DNA from: JAJYKC01 sp035545735
GTDB taxonomy: Bacteria; Acidobacteriota; Terriglobia; Bryobacterales; Bryobacteraceae
DNA: 64,000 nt
Assembly (NCBI GenBank): GCA_035545735.1
Contig: DASZXS010000037.1
Span: 10,723-74,722 of the forward strand
Reading direction: 5' to 3'
Part shown: piece by piece, positions 22,551-31,878 of the stretch
Position numbering within the stretch: the first letter of the stretch is position 1
Layout: each line of letters begins with the position of its first letter
The notes under the pieces: generated by a model
Database searches by the model: none
Seen by the model: the letters and a program-made list of their open reading frames with translations, nothing else
Told to the model about the DNA's origin: nothing
Position numbers and translations under genes: made by a program

Positions 22551-23312
22551 TCAGGTGCGCTTGCCCAGGAGACCGCGCACCTCAATGGCGCTGAGCTCCC
22601 GGTATTTGCCAATCTCGAGTCCCGCGATCTCGATTGTCCCAATCGAGGTTCGCACAAGTTTCAGAACCCGGCTGCCCACAGCTTCGATCATCCTGCGAAC
22701 CTGCCGGTTCCGTCCTTCCCGAATCGAGATTTCCAAAAACGTATACTTCCCGGAGTCGCGGACTCTTTTCACTCTTGCCGGCTGGGTTGGGCCGTCATTC
22801 AATTCGACGCCTTCGCGCAGCTTCTGCAGCAGGTCGTCGGGAAGATACCCGGACGCCTTCACCAGGTACGTTTTCTCGACTTTGAACTCAGGATTTGTAA
22901 TACGCTCGGCGAACTGAGTGTCGTTGGTGAGCAGCAAAAGCCCGCTCGTGTCCCGGTCCAAACGCCCTACTGGAAAGACGTAGGGAACCGAATCGGGAAT
23001 CAGATCGAATACTGTCGCCCGGCCCTCGGGATCTTTGTAAGTAGTGATATATCCCTTCGGTTTGTTGAGGAGTAGGTACAACCTGGCGCCGCTGCGCACC
23101 GATTTTCCGTCGAACGAGATGCGGTCATGCGCCAGGTCCACCCAGTGGTCCGGCGTCTGAATCACACGGCCGTTTACTTGAACCCGCCCTGCGCCAATCC
23201 AGCTTCGCGCTTCGGTCCGTGAACCCAGTCCCGCTTTGGACAGAGCCCGGTCCAGCGTTTTCAGTTGCTTCCCGTTTCTTTTTCGCGAAGGGCGCGATTG
23301 TTTTTCCGGCAT
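22551..23312 (-). CDS. rluB: rRNA pseudouridine synthase, RluB/RsuA family
   Basis: A 253-residue enzyme. An N-terminal S4 RNA-binding domain (about residues 18-65, LDRALSKAGLGSRTEARSWI) precedes the RsuA-type catalytic domain with the nucleophile Asp in GRLDRDTSGLLLLTND. Conserved KPKGYITTYKDPEGR and the C-terminal REGRNRQVRRMIEAVG are present. It isomerises a uridine in 23S (RluB, E/F group) or 16S rRNA (RsuA); the length and KTYLVK pattern favour RluB. Not obviously in an operon. Confidence 0.92.
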   Translation of the reverse strand: MPEKQSRPSRKRNGKQLKTLDRALSKAGLGSRTEARSWIGAGRVQVNGRVIQTPDHWVDLAHDRISFDGKSVRSGARLYLLLNKPKGYITTYKDPEGRATVFDLIPDSVPYVFPVGRLDRDTSGLLLLTNDTQFAERITNPEFKVEKTYLVKASGYLPDDLLQKLREGVELNDGPTQPARVKRVRDSGKYTFLEISIREGRNRQVRRMIEAVGSRVLKLVRTSIGTIEIAGLEIGKYRELSAIEVRGLLGKRT

Positions 23313-23367
23313 CGGTGGAGGAGTAGACTTCCTCCAGTATGCACCTTAGATTGCGCCCGGAAAGGAC

Positions 23368-23634
23368 TTACTTCTTCATGTCCTGTTCGGGTGCGGCGGC
23401 AGGCCGGTCCCATCCCAGCAGCTTACGGGCTGCAGTCAGATACTCCTCCCGCGCCGCGATATACTTTCTGGTTTTCCCGTGGCGCGATTCGTCCCACCCA
23501 AGCGGGTAAGATTTGCCAAGAACGATGTCTACTCCATTGGCCAGCAGCGTAGCCAAATGGCTGATCGCAGCCTGATCTTCCCGGACGTTTGTCGCTTCTT
23601 GCGAATCCAGACGTCTCTTTCGCTCCTCAGACAT
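23368..23634 (-). CDS. small hypothetical protein
   Basis: An 88-residue, charged, mainly helical protein with no recognised domain. No signal peptide or membrane helix. The central part contains LATLLANGVDIVLGKSYPLGWDES and an aromatic GWDRP near the end. It may be lineage specific. It lies between rluB and rapZ on the same strand with clear gaps on both sides. No better frame covers this interval, which supports its being a gene. Confidence 0.5.
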   Translation of the reverse strand: MSEERKRRLDSQEATNVREDQAAISHLATLLANGVDIVLGKSYPLGWDESRHGKTRKYIAAREEYLTAARKLLGWDRPAAAPEQDMKK

Positions 23635-23771
23635 GAATCCGAATCCTATCCTTTGGGTCGTAACAACGCGCCGGAAAATAACCCGGCGTTTAACTCACCT
23701 ACCAGAAGTACCCTATTTAACGCCGTGAGGAAAGATCCACACCCAAAAAACGGTACTTTTTCAGATAGCTG

Positions 23772-24701
23772 CTACGATTTGTCTATATCGCGATGGGTTT
23801 CTTTCGCCTTGTAACCTGCCGCTGCAAGGCGCTTTCTGATTTCTCCGGCAATCATCACTGAGCGGTGGTGTCCTCCTGTGCACCCAAAGGCGATGGTGAG
23901 ATAGCTCTTTCCCTCGCGGATATAGTGCGGGATCAGGTAGATTAGTAGCTCAGAAATGCGCTGGATGAATTCCGTGGTCTGCGGAAACGACCGGATGTAG
24001 CCTGCAACGCCGGGGTGGCGGCCGGTGAGCTTCTTGAATTCAGGAATATAGTTCGGGTTCGGGAGAAAGCGGACGTCGAATACGAGGTCGCTGTCCGCCG
24101 GCACCCCGTGGCGGAAACCGAAACTGACGATGTTGATCCGCAGATTCGCCGGCTCGGTGCCTCCCCGGAATTTTTCGACTACGATGTCGCGAAGTTCATG
24201 AACATTGATCCGCGATGTGTCGATGATGGGATTTGCCAGCGCCCGGATCGCGGCCATCCGTTTCCGCTCGTTCGCGATGTTCTCGAGCACCGTGCCCTTC
24301 GAGCCCAGCGGATGCGGGCGGCGCGTCTCGCTGAACCGGCGCAGCAGCGTTTCGTCGTCGGCTTCGAGAAATAAAAGCTTGACCGGGAATCGCGCGCGCA
24401 GTTTCTTGTAGACTGCCGGGAAGCGTTTGAGCGCCTCCCCTTCCCGGATGTCGACCACGAGGGCCGCGTTGCGGAAATGGGATGAATCCTCGGTGAGGGC
24501 CGCAAACTTGGGAATCAGGTCAATGGGAAGATTGTCGACGGCATGGAAGGCTAAATCTTCGAGCGCCTTCAGCGCCGTGCCCTTTCCCGAACCGCTAAGC
24601 CCCGTGATCACCACCAATTGCGGCGGCGGGGGCGTGTCGCTACTCTTCTTTTTTTTTTCCGCCGCCAGGGATTTTTTTCGCGGACCGGGAACCTTCTGCA
24701 C
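23772..24701 (-). CDS. rapZ: RapZ/YvcJ family nucleotide-binding protein
   Basis: A 309-residue protein. A lysine-rich leader of about 27 residues precedes Walker A GLSGSGKGTALKAL. The rest follows RapZ: DNLPIDLIPKF, LFLEADDETLLRRFSETRR.HPL, and the C-terminal FGFRHGVPADSDLVFDVR and IAFGCTGGHHRSV. In enterobacteria RapZ senses GlcN6P and guides RNase E to the small RNA GlmZ; in other phyla the role is less clear. It closes the rpoN-hpf-rapZ run, a widely conserved order. Confidence 0.95.
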   Translation of the reverse strand: MQKVPGPRKKSLAAEKKKKSSDTPPPPQLVVITGLSGSGKGTALKALEDLAFHAVDNLPIDLIPKFAALTEDSSHFRNAALVVDIREGEALKRFPAVYKKLRARFPVKLLFLEADDETLLRRFSETRRPHPLGSKGTVLENIANERKRMAAIRALANPIIDTSRINVHELRDIVVEKFRGGTEPANLRINIVSFGFRHGVPADSDLVFDVRFLPNPNYIPEFKKLTGRHPGVAGYIRSFPQTTEFIQRISELLIYLIPHYIREGKSYLTIAFGCTGGHHRSVMIAGEIRKRLAAAGYKAKETHRDIDKS

Positions 24702-24762
24702 CTTTGTATCCTACTCCACAAGCCAGTTCAGGAGATGGCGGTCCGGTCCGCGATTCTGTGCG

Positions 24763-25371
24763 TCAGCTTTCCAACAGGTCGAAGTTGCCGTCACTTCGGC
24801 GAAGCAGGACTGCCACGCGGTCGGTGTGGGCGTCGCGATAGGCGAAATAGGAATCGGACGGATCAATTTCGAGAAGCGCTTCTTCAGCCGTCATCGGCTT
24901 GCGCCCACCGCGCTCGTTGACCCGAAATATCCGGCCGGCTTTCTTCGCCGCCAGCGGGGCCTGCCCATTGGCCGCCGGAGCTTTTGCCGCTATTTTCGGC
25001 TTCGCTGCGCGGGTCAGCGAGGCGGTCCCGGTGGCTTCCGCATTTTCCGGGGTGCGCTGGGGCGCATTCCGGTGGCGTTTGGTGGTCCGCCATTTGGCGC
25101 CCATCTTCAAGACCTGTTTTTCCAGCTTATCGAGCGCCTCGTTCGTGGCCGTGAAGAGGTCGCGGTCCGCGCCGCGCCCCACCAGCGAATGATCGAAGGC
25201 GTTGAGTGTCACCTCAACCCGGTTCAGGTGCCGCTCCTGCGTCACCACCGCGCGGCCTTCCCGCTCCCCATGGTGCTCGATCGTCTTTGCCAGCTTTTTG
25301 AGCCGGACTCCCAGCTTTAGCTGCTGGCGCTCGGAAAAATCCTTCTGAATACCCGTGAAGGTGAGTTTCAT
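24763..25371 (-). CDS. hpf: ribosome hibernation promoting factor, long form
   Basis: A 202-residue protein starting KLTFTGIQKDFSERQQ. Residues 1-100 form the HPF/RaiA beta-alpha fold that binds the 30S decoding region (RVEVTLNAFDHSLVGRGADRDLFTATNEALDKLEKQ). An Ala/Pro/Lys-rich linker (about 100-145) leads to a C-terminal domain KPMTAEEALLEIDPSDSYFAYRDA, which in long HPFs drives 100S ribosome dimerisation. Located 28 bp downstream of rpoN and likely co-transcribed with it. Confidence 0.93.
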   Translation of the reverse strand: MKLTFTGIQKDFSERQQLKLGVRLKKLAKTIEHHGEREGRAVVTQERHLNRVEVTLNAFDHSLVGRGADRDLFTATNEALDKLEKQVLKMGAKWRTTKRHRNAPQRTPENAEATGTASLTRAAKPKIAAKAPAANGQAPLAAKKAGRIFRVNERGGRKPMTAEEALLEIDPSDSYFAYRDAHTDRVAVLLRRSDGNFDLLES

Positions 25372-25399
25372 TCGGTAGTTACCTCCTCAAAGGAGAAAC

Positions 25400-26989
25400 T
25401 TAGTCTCGGATACGGCGCTGATGCGTGGACGGAATACGCATGTCTTCGCGGTATTTCGCCACTGTGCGCCGCGTGACGTCTATTCCTTCGGCACGAAGCC
25501 GGTTTGTGATTTGCTCGTCGGTAAGAGGATGTGCGTGATCTTCCTCCTCGATCATTTTCTTTACCCGCCGCTTTAAGATCAACAACGGAGTTGCTCCGCC
25601 ATTGATGCCTTGCACCGCTTCCGAGAAGAAGTACCGCAGTTCGAAAACGCCCTGCGGCGTGTGGGCGTACTTTCCCGCTACGGCGCGGCTCACCGTAGAC
25701 GGGTGTACCCCGATCTCCTCGGCAATCTCCTTGATCATCATCGGACGAAGATGATCGATCCCGTATTCAAGAAATTCGAGCTGCCGGCGCACGATCGATT
25801 GGCAGACTTTCAGGATGGTTTGCTTGCGCTGCTCGATATTTTTCATCAATTGCAGCGCGGCCGCGAATTTTTCCTTAATAAACGTCCGCACTTCCCGGCT
25901 CGGCTGCTTTTCGCGGTCGAGCATTTTCGTGTAGTCCCCGTTCAGACGAATTTGGGGCACATCGTCGTCGTTCAACTGAATCAGATATTCTTCGCCGTCT
26001 TTCGAAATGTAAACGTCGGGCTCCACCTGCCGGGCATCCGGGCCCGAAAAGCGCGCACCCGGCCACGGGTTAAGCTGGCGAATCACATTCACGGCGATCT
26101 GAATATGCTCCGGCGGGCGTCCCAGAGCCTTGGCCAGCTCCTTAAATTGCCGGTTTTCGAGGAGCCTCATGTGCTCCGACAAAATCTGCCAGGCCACGCC
26201 GCCCCGCGCATTGCGGCTTTCTAACTGGAGCATCAGGCATTCGCGCACGTCGCCGGCCGCCAGCCCGGAGGGCTCCAGGGACTGCACTACGCGTAGCGCT
26301 TCCCGCAATTCCTCGGCCGAGTGCCCGCTCAACTCCACCATTTCCTCAATCGAGATGGTCAGGCGGCCGTTCTCGTCCAGGTTGCCGATAATATAGTCGG
26401 CGGCGTCGCGCACCCGTTCGGGAATCACCAGGACGCTAAGCTGCGATTGCAGATGGTCCGCCAGCGTCACGGGCGAGGAAAGAAATGAATCGTAGGCCGG
26501 TTTTTCTATCTGCTCGGAAGCCGGGTTCTTAAAGCCGGGATCGAGGTATTCGTTGAAAAACTCGTTGAAGTCGATCTCTTCGAAAGAGTCTTTTTCCGCT
26601 TCGTTTTTTTCAGCGGGTTCGGGAACTGGGACATCCACGGCCGAATCGCTCGCGGGAGCCGCTTCGAAATCCTCACCGGGCAATTCTGGCGCGGCCTCGG
26701 GCGCGCTGTCGCCGGATGGTTCAACCAGGGAAGCCTCGGTAATTGACTGGTCGGAAGGCTCGCGGTTGCGTTCCGCCTCGATAAGCTCCTGAATCTGCTG
26801 AATCTCTTCCTGCGTAGGCTCTTCGGAGCCGTCCAACACTTCCTCGATCACGGGGTTGCCTTCGAGGGCCTGCGCGATCATTTCCTTCAGCTCCAGCTTG
26901 GTCATCTGGAGCACCGTCACCATCTGGACCAGCCCAGGGGTGAGCGTCTGCTTCAGTCCGACCCGAACGTGTAGCCCTTGTGACAGCAT
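25400..26989 (-). CDS. rpoN: RNA polymerase sigma-54 factor
   Basis: A 529-residue RpoN from the ATG at 26989; an upstream start would add 13 residues. Region I is glutamine/leucine-rich (LKQTLTPGLVQMVTVLQM), which contacts the activators. An acidic Glu/Pro/Ala-rich region II (about 60-150) is longer than usual. The core-binding region follows, then the helix-turn-helix (EIAEEIGVHPSTVSRAVAGKY) and the RpoN box TRRTVAKYREDM. It reads -24/-12 promoters only with an AAA+ activator such as the one at 8625-10742. Confidence 0.96.
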   Translation of the reverse strand: MLSQGLHVRVGLKQTLTPGLVQMVTVLQMTKLELKEMIAQALEGNPVIEEVLDGSEEPTQEEIQQIQELIEAERNREPSDQSITEASLVEPSGDSAPEAAPELPGEDFEAAPASDSAVDVPVPEPAEKNEAEKDSFEEIDFNEFFNEYLDPGFKNPASEQIEKPAYDSFLSSPVTLADHLQSQLSVLVIPERVRDAADYIIGNLDENGRLTISIEEMVELSGHSAEELREALRVVQSLEPSGLAAGDVRECLMLQLESRNARGGVAWQILSEHMRLLENRQFKELAKALGRPPEHIQIAVNVIRQLNPWPGARFSGPDARQVEPDVYISKDGEEYLIQLNDDDVPQIRLNGDYTKMLDREKQPSREVRTFIKEKFAAALQLMKNIEQRKQTILKVCQSIVRRQLEFLEYGIDHLRPMMIKEIAEEIGVHPSTVSRAVAGKYAHTPQGVFELRYFFSEAVQGINGGATPLLILKRRVKKMIEEEDHAHPLTDEQITNRLRAEGIDVTRRTVAKYREDMRIPSTHQRRIRD

Positions 26990-27052
26990 CGTTCTTGTCC
27001 CATGATAACAACCCACGGCTTGGCGCAATTCCCGTTTGCGGCCAGATAGGTC

Positions 27053-28561
27053 TTAGTGAGTACTGGGAGCCGGGACGGCCAAACGCGTGCCCGACACCCG
27101 GCCGCGATATTGCACCGTCAGCCGCCGGTTTTTCAGGACAGCTTCGTCGTCGACGCCAATATCCCGCATCGGCGGTACCAGGATGTAGTAATCGAAATCC
27201 CCTTTGGGACCACTCCGATCTGCCGGAGCAAGCCAGCGGTAACCCTTCACCGCGCGGCAAAAGTTGACGGCCGGTTCGAGCGGCCAGGAGATGCCAAGGC
27301 GAACCAGCCGCGGACTCGCCCGCTCCTTCTCGTTCAGGATGCTCAGGATTTGCTCTGTATCCGCGTCGTAACGCCAGACGTAGAAGAATTTCGTCTGGAA
27401 CTGCCAAAGAAAGCTCGCGACGGCGACGGCCGCAAATGCGGTGAGCGCGTATTCCCGCATGCGCGCTCCGGTCCCCTGACTTTCACCGGAAACCGCGGTC
27501 AGGATTGCCACGGGCATCAACAGTAGAAAGAAGACTCCCAACCGGTCTACCGGGTACCGGACCGCGAGCGCGGCATGTGCGGCCCAAAGCATGATCACAG
27601 ACAGAAAAACAGTCCCGGCGCCAAGGAGGAACGCGGCGCCGCCAGGCGAGGGGACTTTCCCGTCCCGCAGTTCCTTCAGCCGGGCCGGAATGCGCGCCGC
27701 CAAAACCAGCATTACGGCGGGAGTTGCCAGCGTCACGAAACCGAGCCAGGCGGCGGATATGCCCCCTGGCGCATCCGGCGACCCGATATACAGACTATGG
27801 GCGAAGGATGCGTGCAGAAGACTCCGCAGGCTCTCCCAGGCAGTGACGGCGCCCCAATAGAAGTGCTCCCTGCGAGCCTCGCGCAGGGGAAACGCGAAGT
27901 ACAGAACGGCGGCGTTCAAAAGGAGGGGGCCCACCAGGTAAGAATTTGCCGTCAAGAACCTCCGCCACCAGCCCCGCCGCGGCATCGAGCCGCCCGACAG
28001 AACGGCAAAGATCGCCACCAGCGCGGCCGAGGGCGTGAGGAACGTCAGGCTCGTCCCAATCGCAAAGCTCAATCCGAGCGATGCTTTCACGATGTGGCGC
28101 TGCTTCCCGCCGAAGGACAGATAATCGACCATCGCCACAAGGGCATACGACATGCCAGCCAGCGCGAAACCATACCCGCGCGCTACCACGAGGCAATCGA
28201 GAACCAGCGGGTTCAGAGAAAGGAGCCCAAGGCCCATCACGAAATGCAGTGGTTTCGAAAAGAGGCGCGAGCACAGGCGGTAGATGTTAACGAAATACCA
28301 GCCGGCGGCGAGCACCGTGGGCAGCCGCATGGCGAAAACGGGCCAGGGAAGGGCGTGGAACGATATCCAGGAGAGCAAGGTTGCATAGAGGTGATTCGCC
28401 GCCGTGAAATTGGTGAAAACAGCCGTGATCGGATGGGACAGATAGAGCTGCCAGGAATACGCTTCGTCACACACGACGGATTGTGACGCTGCCCGATAAA
28501 CCTCAATCAGGAAAAGCAAAAGCAACGCCGAAATCGACAACCCCCTGATTTTCCGGCTCAT
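27053..28561 (-). CDS. multi-pass membrane glycosyltransferase-like protein (GT39/PMT type)
   Basis: About 502 residues from the ATG at 28561, five bases after the stop of the DUF3999 gene; a start 19 codons earlier is less likely because it overlaps that gene. It has about 10-11 membrane helices. The first periplasmic loop carries SVVCDEAYSWQLYLSHP, the Asp-Glu pair found in the GT-C fold (ArnT/PMT type) active site. FTAANHLYATLLSW and MRLPTVLAAGW fit the family. The soluble C-terminus is about 100 residues. Sugar donor is expected to be a polyprenyl phosphate sugar. It may be the last gene of the DUF2339-DUF3999 operon. Confidence 0.75.
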   Translation of the reverse strand: MSRKIRGLSISALLLLFLIEVYRAASQSVVCDEAYSWQLYLSHPITAVFTNFTAANHLYATLLSWISFHALPWPVFAMRLPTVLAAGWYFVNIYRLCSRLFSKPLHFVMGLGLLSLNPLVLDCLVVARGYGFALAGMSYALVAMVDYLSFGGKQRHIVKASLGLSFAIGTSLTFLTPSAALVAIFAVLSGGSMPRRGWWRRFLTANSYLVGPLLLNAAVLYFAFPLREARREHFYWGAVTAWESLRSLLHASFAHSLYIGSPDAPGGISAAWLGFVTLATPAVMLVLAARIPARLKELRDGKVPSPGGAAFLLGAGTVFLSVIMLWAAHAALAVRYPVDRLGVFFLLLMPVAILTAVSGESQGTGARMREYALTAFAAVAVASFLWQFQTKFFYVWRYDADTEQILSILNEKERASPRLVRLGISWPLEPAVNFCRAVKGYRWLAPADRSGPKGDFDYYILVPPMRDIGVDDEAVLKNRRLTVQYRGRVSGTRLAVPAPSTH

Positions 28562-28565
28562 GCGT

Positions 28566-29813
28566 CTATTCCCGGCCGGCGGAGGCGCGCAGGCGCAGCA
28601 GAAATTTGACCGAGCCATAACCGAGGCCGAGAATTGCGGCGCTCAGGATCGTGTACAGCATGGCGGGATGACGGTCCGTCCATGGCTTGAGCGGAGGTTC
28701 GGGCGGTATGTAGACCGGGTTTTGCTCTTGTGCGCCAACAGACGCTTCTTCCGGTTTGGCCGCTGCGGGAATTACGTGGGCGAAGTCGTAGGAAGGCTGC
28801 TTCGCCGCGGGGTTCCCATAATAGATCCAATAGCGGCCGGGGGAGTTCGCGGCGAACACGAACTCCCGCCGGTAGGCGCGCAGCGCCAGGCGCTTCAGCA
28901 GAAGGGGAGGATTGTCGCCGTTGTGGATGCGCAGCCGCAGGTAGCGGTCCCAGTGTTCTGGAAATGCGATGGCGAGGGATTCGCCGGTGGCTGTCCGTGA
29001 AAACTCCCCCTGCCCGGCATACGCCCAGACCTTTCCGTCGGGGCTGGTTTCCACCTCTGCCCTCCGGTAGAAAAGCCCGGCGCCTGCCCCTTCCCGGCTC
29101 GCCGGTTCCCCAATAGCTACGCTGTCACGGGGCAGCCCTTCGTAGCCGGTATCCGAAGTCCAGACCGCCGCTTTCGTGCGCTCATCTTCGTGGAGCACCG
29201 GTACAGTCTCCGCAAGCACGTCGCGCACTTCGGCCGTCTCCTCGTAACAGGTGAGCCGGATGGACGCCAGATCGGACGGATTTTTCCAGCCTAGGATGGT
29301 GACGCGGACAAATCGCTGCGTCGACGCCGGATAGTCCACGGTCAGTGCCTCCGTGTGGTTGTCACCGTCGGAAGCATCGAAGATCAACCCGTCTGTTCGC
29401 GCGGTGTCCCAGTGTCTCCCGTCGCTGCTCGTTTCGATGCGCACGGTCTGCTTAAAGTTGGTGCGGTTCACCGCCAGGCGCACCCGGTTGTGCCGCGCAT
29501 TCCCGCCGGTGTCGAGGGTTGCCTGCACGCCTTCGCTGCTGGCTGATTGATTCGAAATTTCGGACCGGATTTCCCGCTCTTCCCGCTTGCCGTCGAGCGT
29601 GCGGACCAGATAGGGAACTTCGATGCCGTCCCGCACAATCCGGACGTCCGCCAGGCGCGAAGACCCGCGGTACATCTCCGCGGTGGCGGATACCGATGAC
29701 AGCTCCACTCCCGGAGTCACCCGCACCGGCTGCCTCCAATGCCACTGCCGGGGGTTGAATTCTCCGCGGGCCACCAACGCCGCGGCCAGCAGGCTAAGAA
29801 GAAGTTTGGTCAT
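28566..29813 (-). CDS. DUF3999 family exported protein
   Basis: A 415-residue protein with signal peptide (MTKLLLSLLAAALVARG) and one C-terminal membrane helix (about 388-407). The mature N-terminus EFNPRQWHWRQPVRV and the later SSDGRHWDTARTDG and HWDRYLRLRIHN blocks show two F5/8-type-like beta-sandwich parts usual in DUF3999 (PF13163). The function is unknown. It is encoded downstream of a DUF2339 membrane protein, with a 20-bp overlap, as in many proteobacteria and acidobacteria, so the two proteins probably form a complex. Confidence 0.85.
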   Translation of the reverse strand: MTKLLLSLLAAALVARGEFNPRQWHWRQPVRVTPGVELSSVSATAEMYRGSSRLADVRIVRDGIEVPYLVRTLDGKREEREIRSEISNQSASSEGVQATLDTGGNARHNRVRLAVNRTNFKQTVRIETSSDGRHWDTARTDGLIFDASDGDNHTEALTVDYPASTQRFVRVTILGWKNPSDLASIRLTCYEETAEVRDVLAETVPVLHEDERTKAAVWTSDTGYEGLPRDSVAIGEPASREGAGAGLFYRRAEVETSPDGKVWAYAGQGEFSRTATGESLAIAFPEHWDRYLRLRIHNGDNPPLLLKRLALRAYRREFVFAANSPGRYWIYYGNPAAKQPSYDFAHVIPAAAKPEEASVGAQEQNPVYIPPEPPLKPWTDRHPAMLYTILSAAILGLGYGSVKFLLRLRASAGRE

Positions 29814-31863
29814 CTTTCCAGAGGCTATCGATCAGCGAGCGAAACCGCGAATAGAGGAACGAAGTCGCCAGCAATAGCGCGCCCAGCGCCACAAACGCCG
29901 AAATACGGTAGACGCGGCCGACTTGCCAGACGTCGAACAGGTATAACTTCAGCACCACCAGACCGATCAAGCCAAGCCCTGCGAGGCGGTTGATCGCGGT
30001 TCGTGTGAAAACCCCCGCCGAGACGAGAATTACCGCGTATATGGCGAAGACGATGGAAATGGTCACGGTTTCCACACTCAGCTGATTCGGCGCCTCCACC
30101 GTTCTTTGCGCCCATCCCACGGCTTCGAGCGACAGTCCCCAGAGCATGAAGATATGGCCGGCGGCGTAGTGCGGCAGTGCGATTCTCTTTTCCCTGATCC
30201 AGTACGCCGAAAGCCAGCAGCTTACCGCGGCGATGAAGAACGTCAGGAAGCGGGAGTTCCAGATCGTCCAGTAGAGATCCGCGCGCCAGAACATGCGCGA
30301 ATCGACGGCGCAGAGCCGCAGCGCCACCAGGAACAGGACGCCAAGGACGCCAAACTGCAGCTTGCGGCTCGCCGTGCGCATGGCAATCCAGGCAAGTGCG
30401 GCGCCTTCGAGCGACCACGCCATCGTGATCCGGTATTCGCTGAATTGAATCGGAATGGCAAGCGTTAGGAATGCCAGCGCCGCGCCAATGGAGAGAAAAA
30501 CCGGCCGGGCGTCGAACTCGCCGGATTTTCGTTTCCATAGCGCCGCGCCGAACGCCAGGTAAGCCCCGGCGACGGCACACGCGAGCAATCCCAGCCAGCC
30601 GTGATACTGGGGATGCAGAATGCTGTAGGAGGCGCCGAAGTACGCGCAGCCGTTCAGCGCGAGGATAACGAGGTCGGACTTGCCGGCCGTCCGCCGCCGC
30701 ACCACCAGATTCCAGACACTCCAGGCGAAGAAAAACAGGAACGCGCCACTCAACCCCAGGAAGGTCTCAGCGATAGCTCCCGGCTCTGGGGCGCGACGGT
30801 CCCAGAGGCCATAGGCAGTCCAGAACGCCGCGAACGCCACGCCACAGACGCCGGCGGCGCGCCGGCGCTCGGACACGGCCAGGCCGCCCGCGGCAAGAGC
30901 CAACTCCAGAGCAAAGAAGGCGGCCGGCGATTGCGGCCACGCAAGGCTGATGGCCAGGGCGGCGGACAACTGCCACGGGGCGACCAGCATCGGGAGCAGT
31001 CCGCCGGCAAATAAACCCCAAAATGCGAACGCGAACAGCGTGACCAGCGCTTTGCGCGAATCCACCGGGTGAGCGGCCGCCCATAACCAAAAAATCAATA
31101 GAGTGGAGGCGGAGCCGAGGATTTCGAGAAGTATCCATTTACGGACGCGCGCCAGCGCCAGCGAGCCGCCGCTCAACAGCAGCAGGTAGCTGAAGAGGAA
31201 CCACGGATGGTCTTCGCCTGTACTTAAGAGAATCGGCGCAAAGTAGCCTCCCAACAATCCCAGCGCGGCGATGACGATTGCGTTGTAACGCAAAGCGAGC
31301 GCGCAGGCGAGCACGGTGCAAACACAAAGGCAGGCCAGGGCGAAGCCTTGCGGGATCAAATGATAAAACCCAAAAGCGGCGTAGATCGCGAGATAGAGTA
31401 CGGCGACGCCCGCGACGGCAACCCCCTGGGCAAAGATGCGCTGGCCCCGGCGTGAGACGAAGTCGGCGGCGGCGAGCGCCAATAGTCCCGCGAGAACTCC
31501 CAGTTCCACGCGGCCGGATGGGCCGATCCAAGCGTTGTCCACCGCCCACTTGAAGAAGAAGCCGATGCCTAAGACCAGTGTGATAACGCCGACCCGATTG
31601 ATCAGCGTCAACCCGATGCGGGTCTCAAAAATTTTTTGTACTGGCACCGGCTGGGCGGGTGCTTGGGGAACCGGCTCCTCGACAAGCGGAGGCGGTGGTT
31701 CGGGAGCGGGAGGCGTGGGAGAAACGGACTCGGGCCGCGGTGGAATCAGCTCAAGGGCCGACTCAACGCGCTCCAGCCGTTCGATAATTTCCCGCTGCCG
31801 GCGAACTACCCCGGCAATTGCCTCGGAAATCGCATCTATACGCTCCTGTTCCGGTGTCGGCAT
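29794..31863 (-). CDS. DUF2339 family multi-spanning membrane protein
   Basis: A 689-residue protein with about 20 predicted membrane helices. The N-terminal 90 residues are cytosolic: a coiled coil (RQREIIERLERVESAL) and a Pro-rich linker. The membrane part begins with the DUF2339 (PF10101) signature around LTLINRVGVITLVLGIGFFFKWAVDN and later GYFAPILLSTGEDHPWFLFSY. The molecular role of the family is not established; it resembles polysaccharide- or O-acyl-related membrane scaffolds only in topology. First gene of a three-gene run with DUF3999 and a GT39-like protein. Confidence 0.9.
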   Translation of the reverse strand: MPTPEQERIDAISEAIAGVVRRQREIIERLERVESALELIPPRPESVSPTPPAPEPPPPLVEEPVPQAPAQPVPVQKIFETRIGLTLINRVGVITLVLGIGFFFKWAVDNAWIGPSGRVELGVLAGLLALAAADFVSRRGQRIFAQGVAVAGVAVLYLAIYAAFGFYHLIPQGFALACLCVCTVLACALALRYNAIVIAALGLLGGYFAPILLSTGEDHPWFLFSYLLLLSGGSLALARVRKWILLEILGSASTLLIFWLWAAAHPVDSRKALVTLFAFAFWGLFAGGLLPMLVAPWQLSAALAISLAWPQSPAAFFALELALAAGGLAVSERRRAAGVCGVAFAAFWTAYGLWDRRAPEPGAIAETFLGLSGAFLFFFAWSVWNLVVRRRTAGKSDLVILALNGCAYFGASYSILHPQYHGWLGLLACAVAGAYLAFGAALWKRKSGEFDARPVFLSIGAALAFLTLAIPIQFSEYRITMAWSLEGAALAWIAMRTASRKLQFGVLGVLFLVALRLCAVDSRMFWRADLYWTIWNSRFLTFFIAAVSCWLSAYWIREKRIALPHYAAGHIFMLWGLSLEAVGWAQRTVEAPNQLSVETVTISIVFAIYAVILVSAGVFTRTAINRLAGLGLIGLVVLKLYLFDVWQVGRVYRISAFVALGALLLATSFLYSRFRSLIDSLWKDDQTSS

Positions 31864-31878
31864 GCGGCGATCCGAAGA

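Noticed and set aside
23669..23688. Hairpin CGCCGG-N8-CCGGCG as terminator after rapZ
   Set aside because: It is 84 bp beyond the stop and has no T tract on the minus strand; evidence is too weak.
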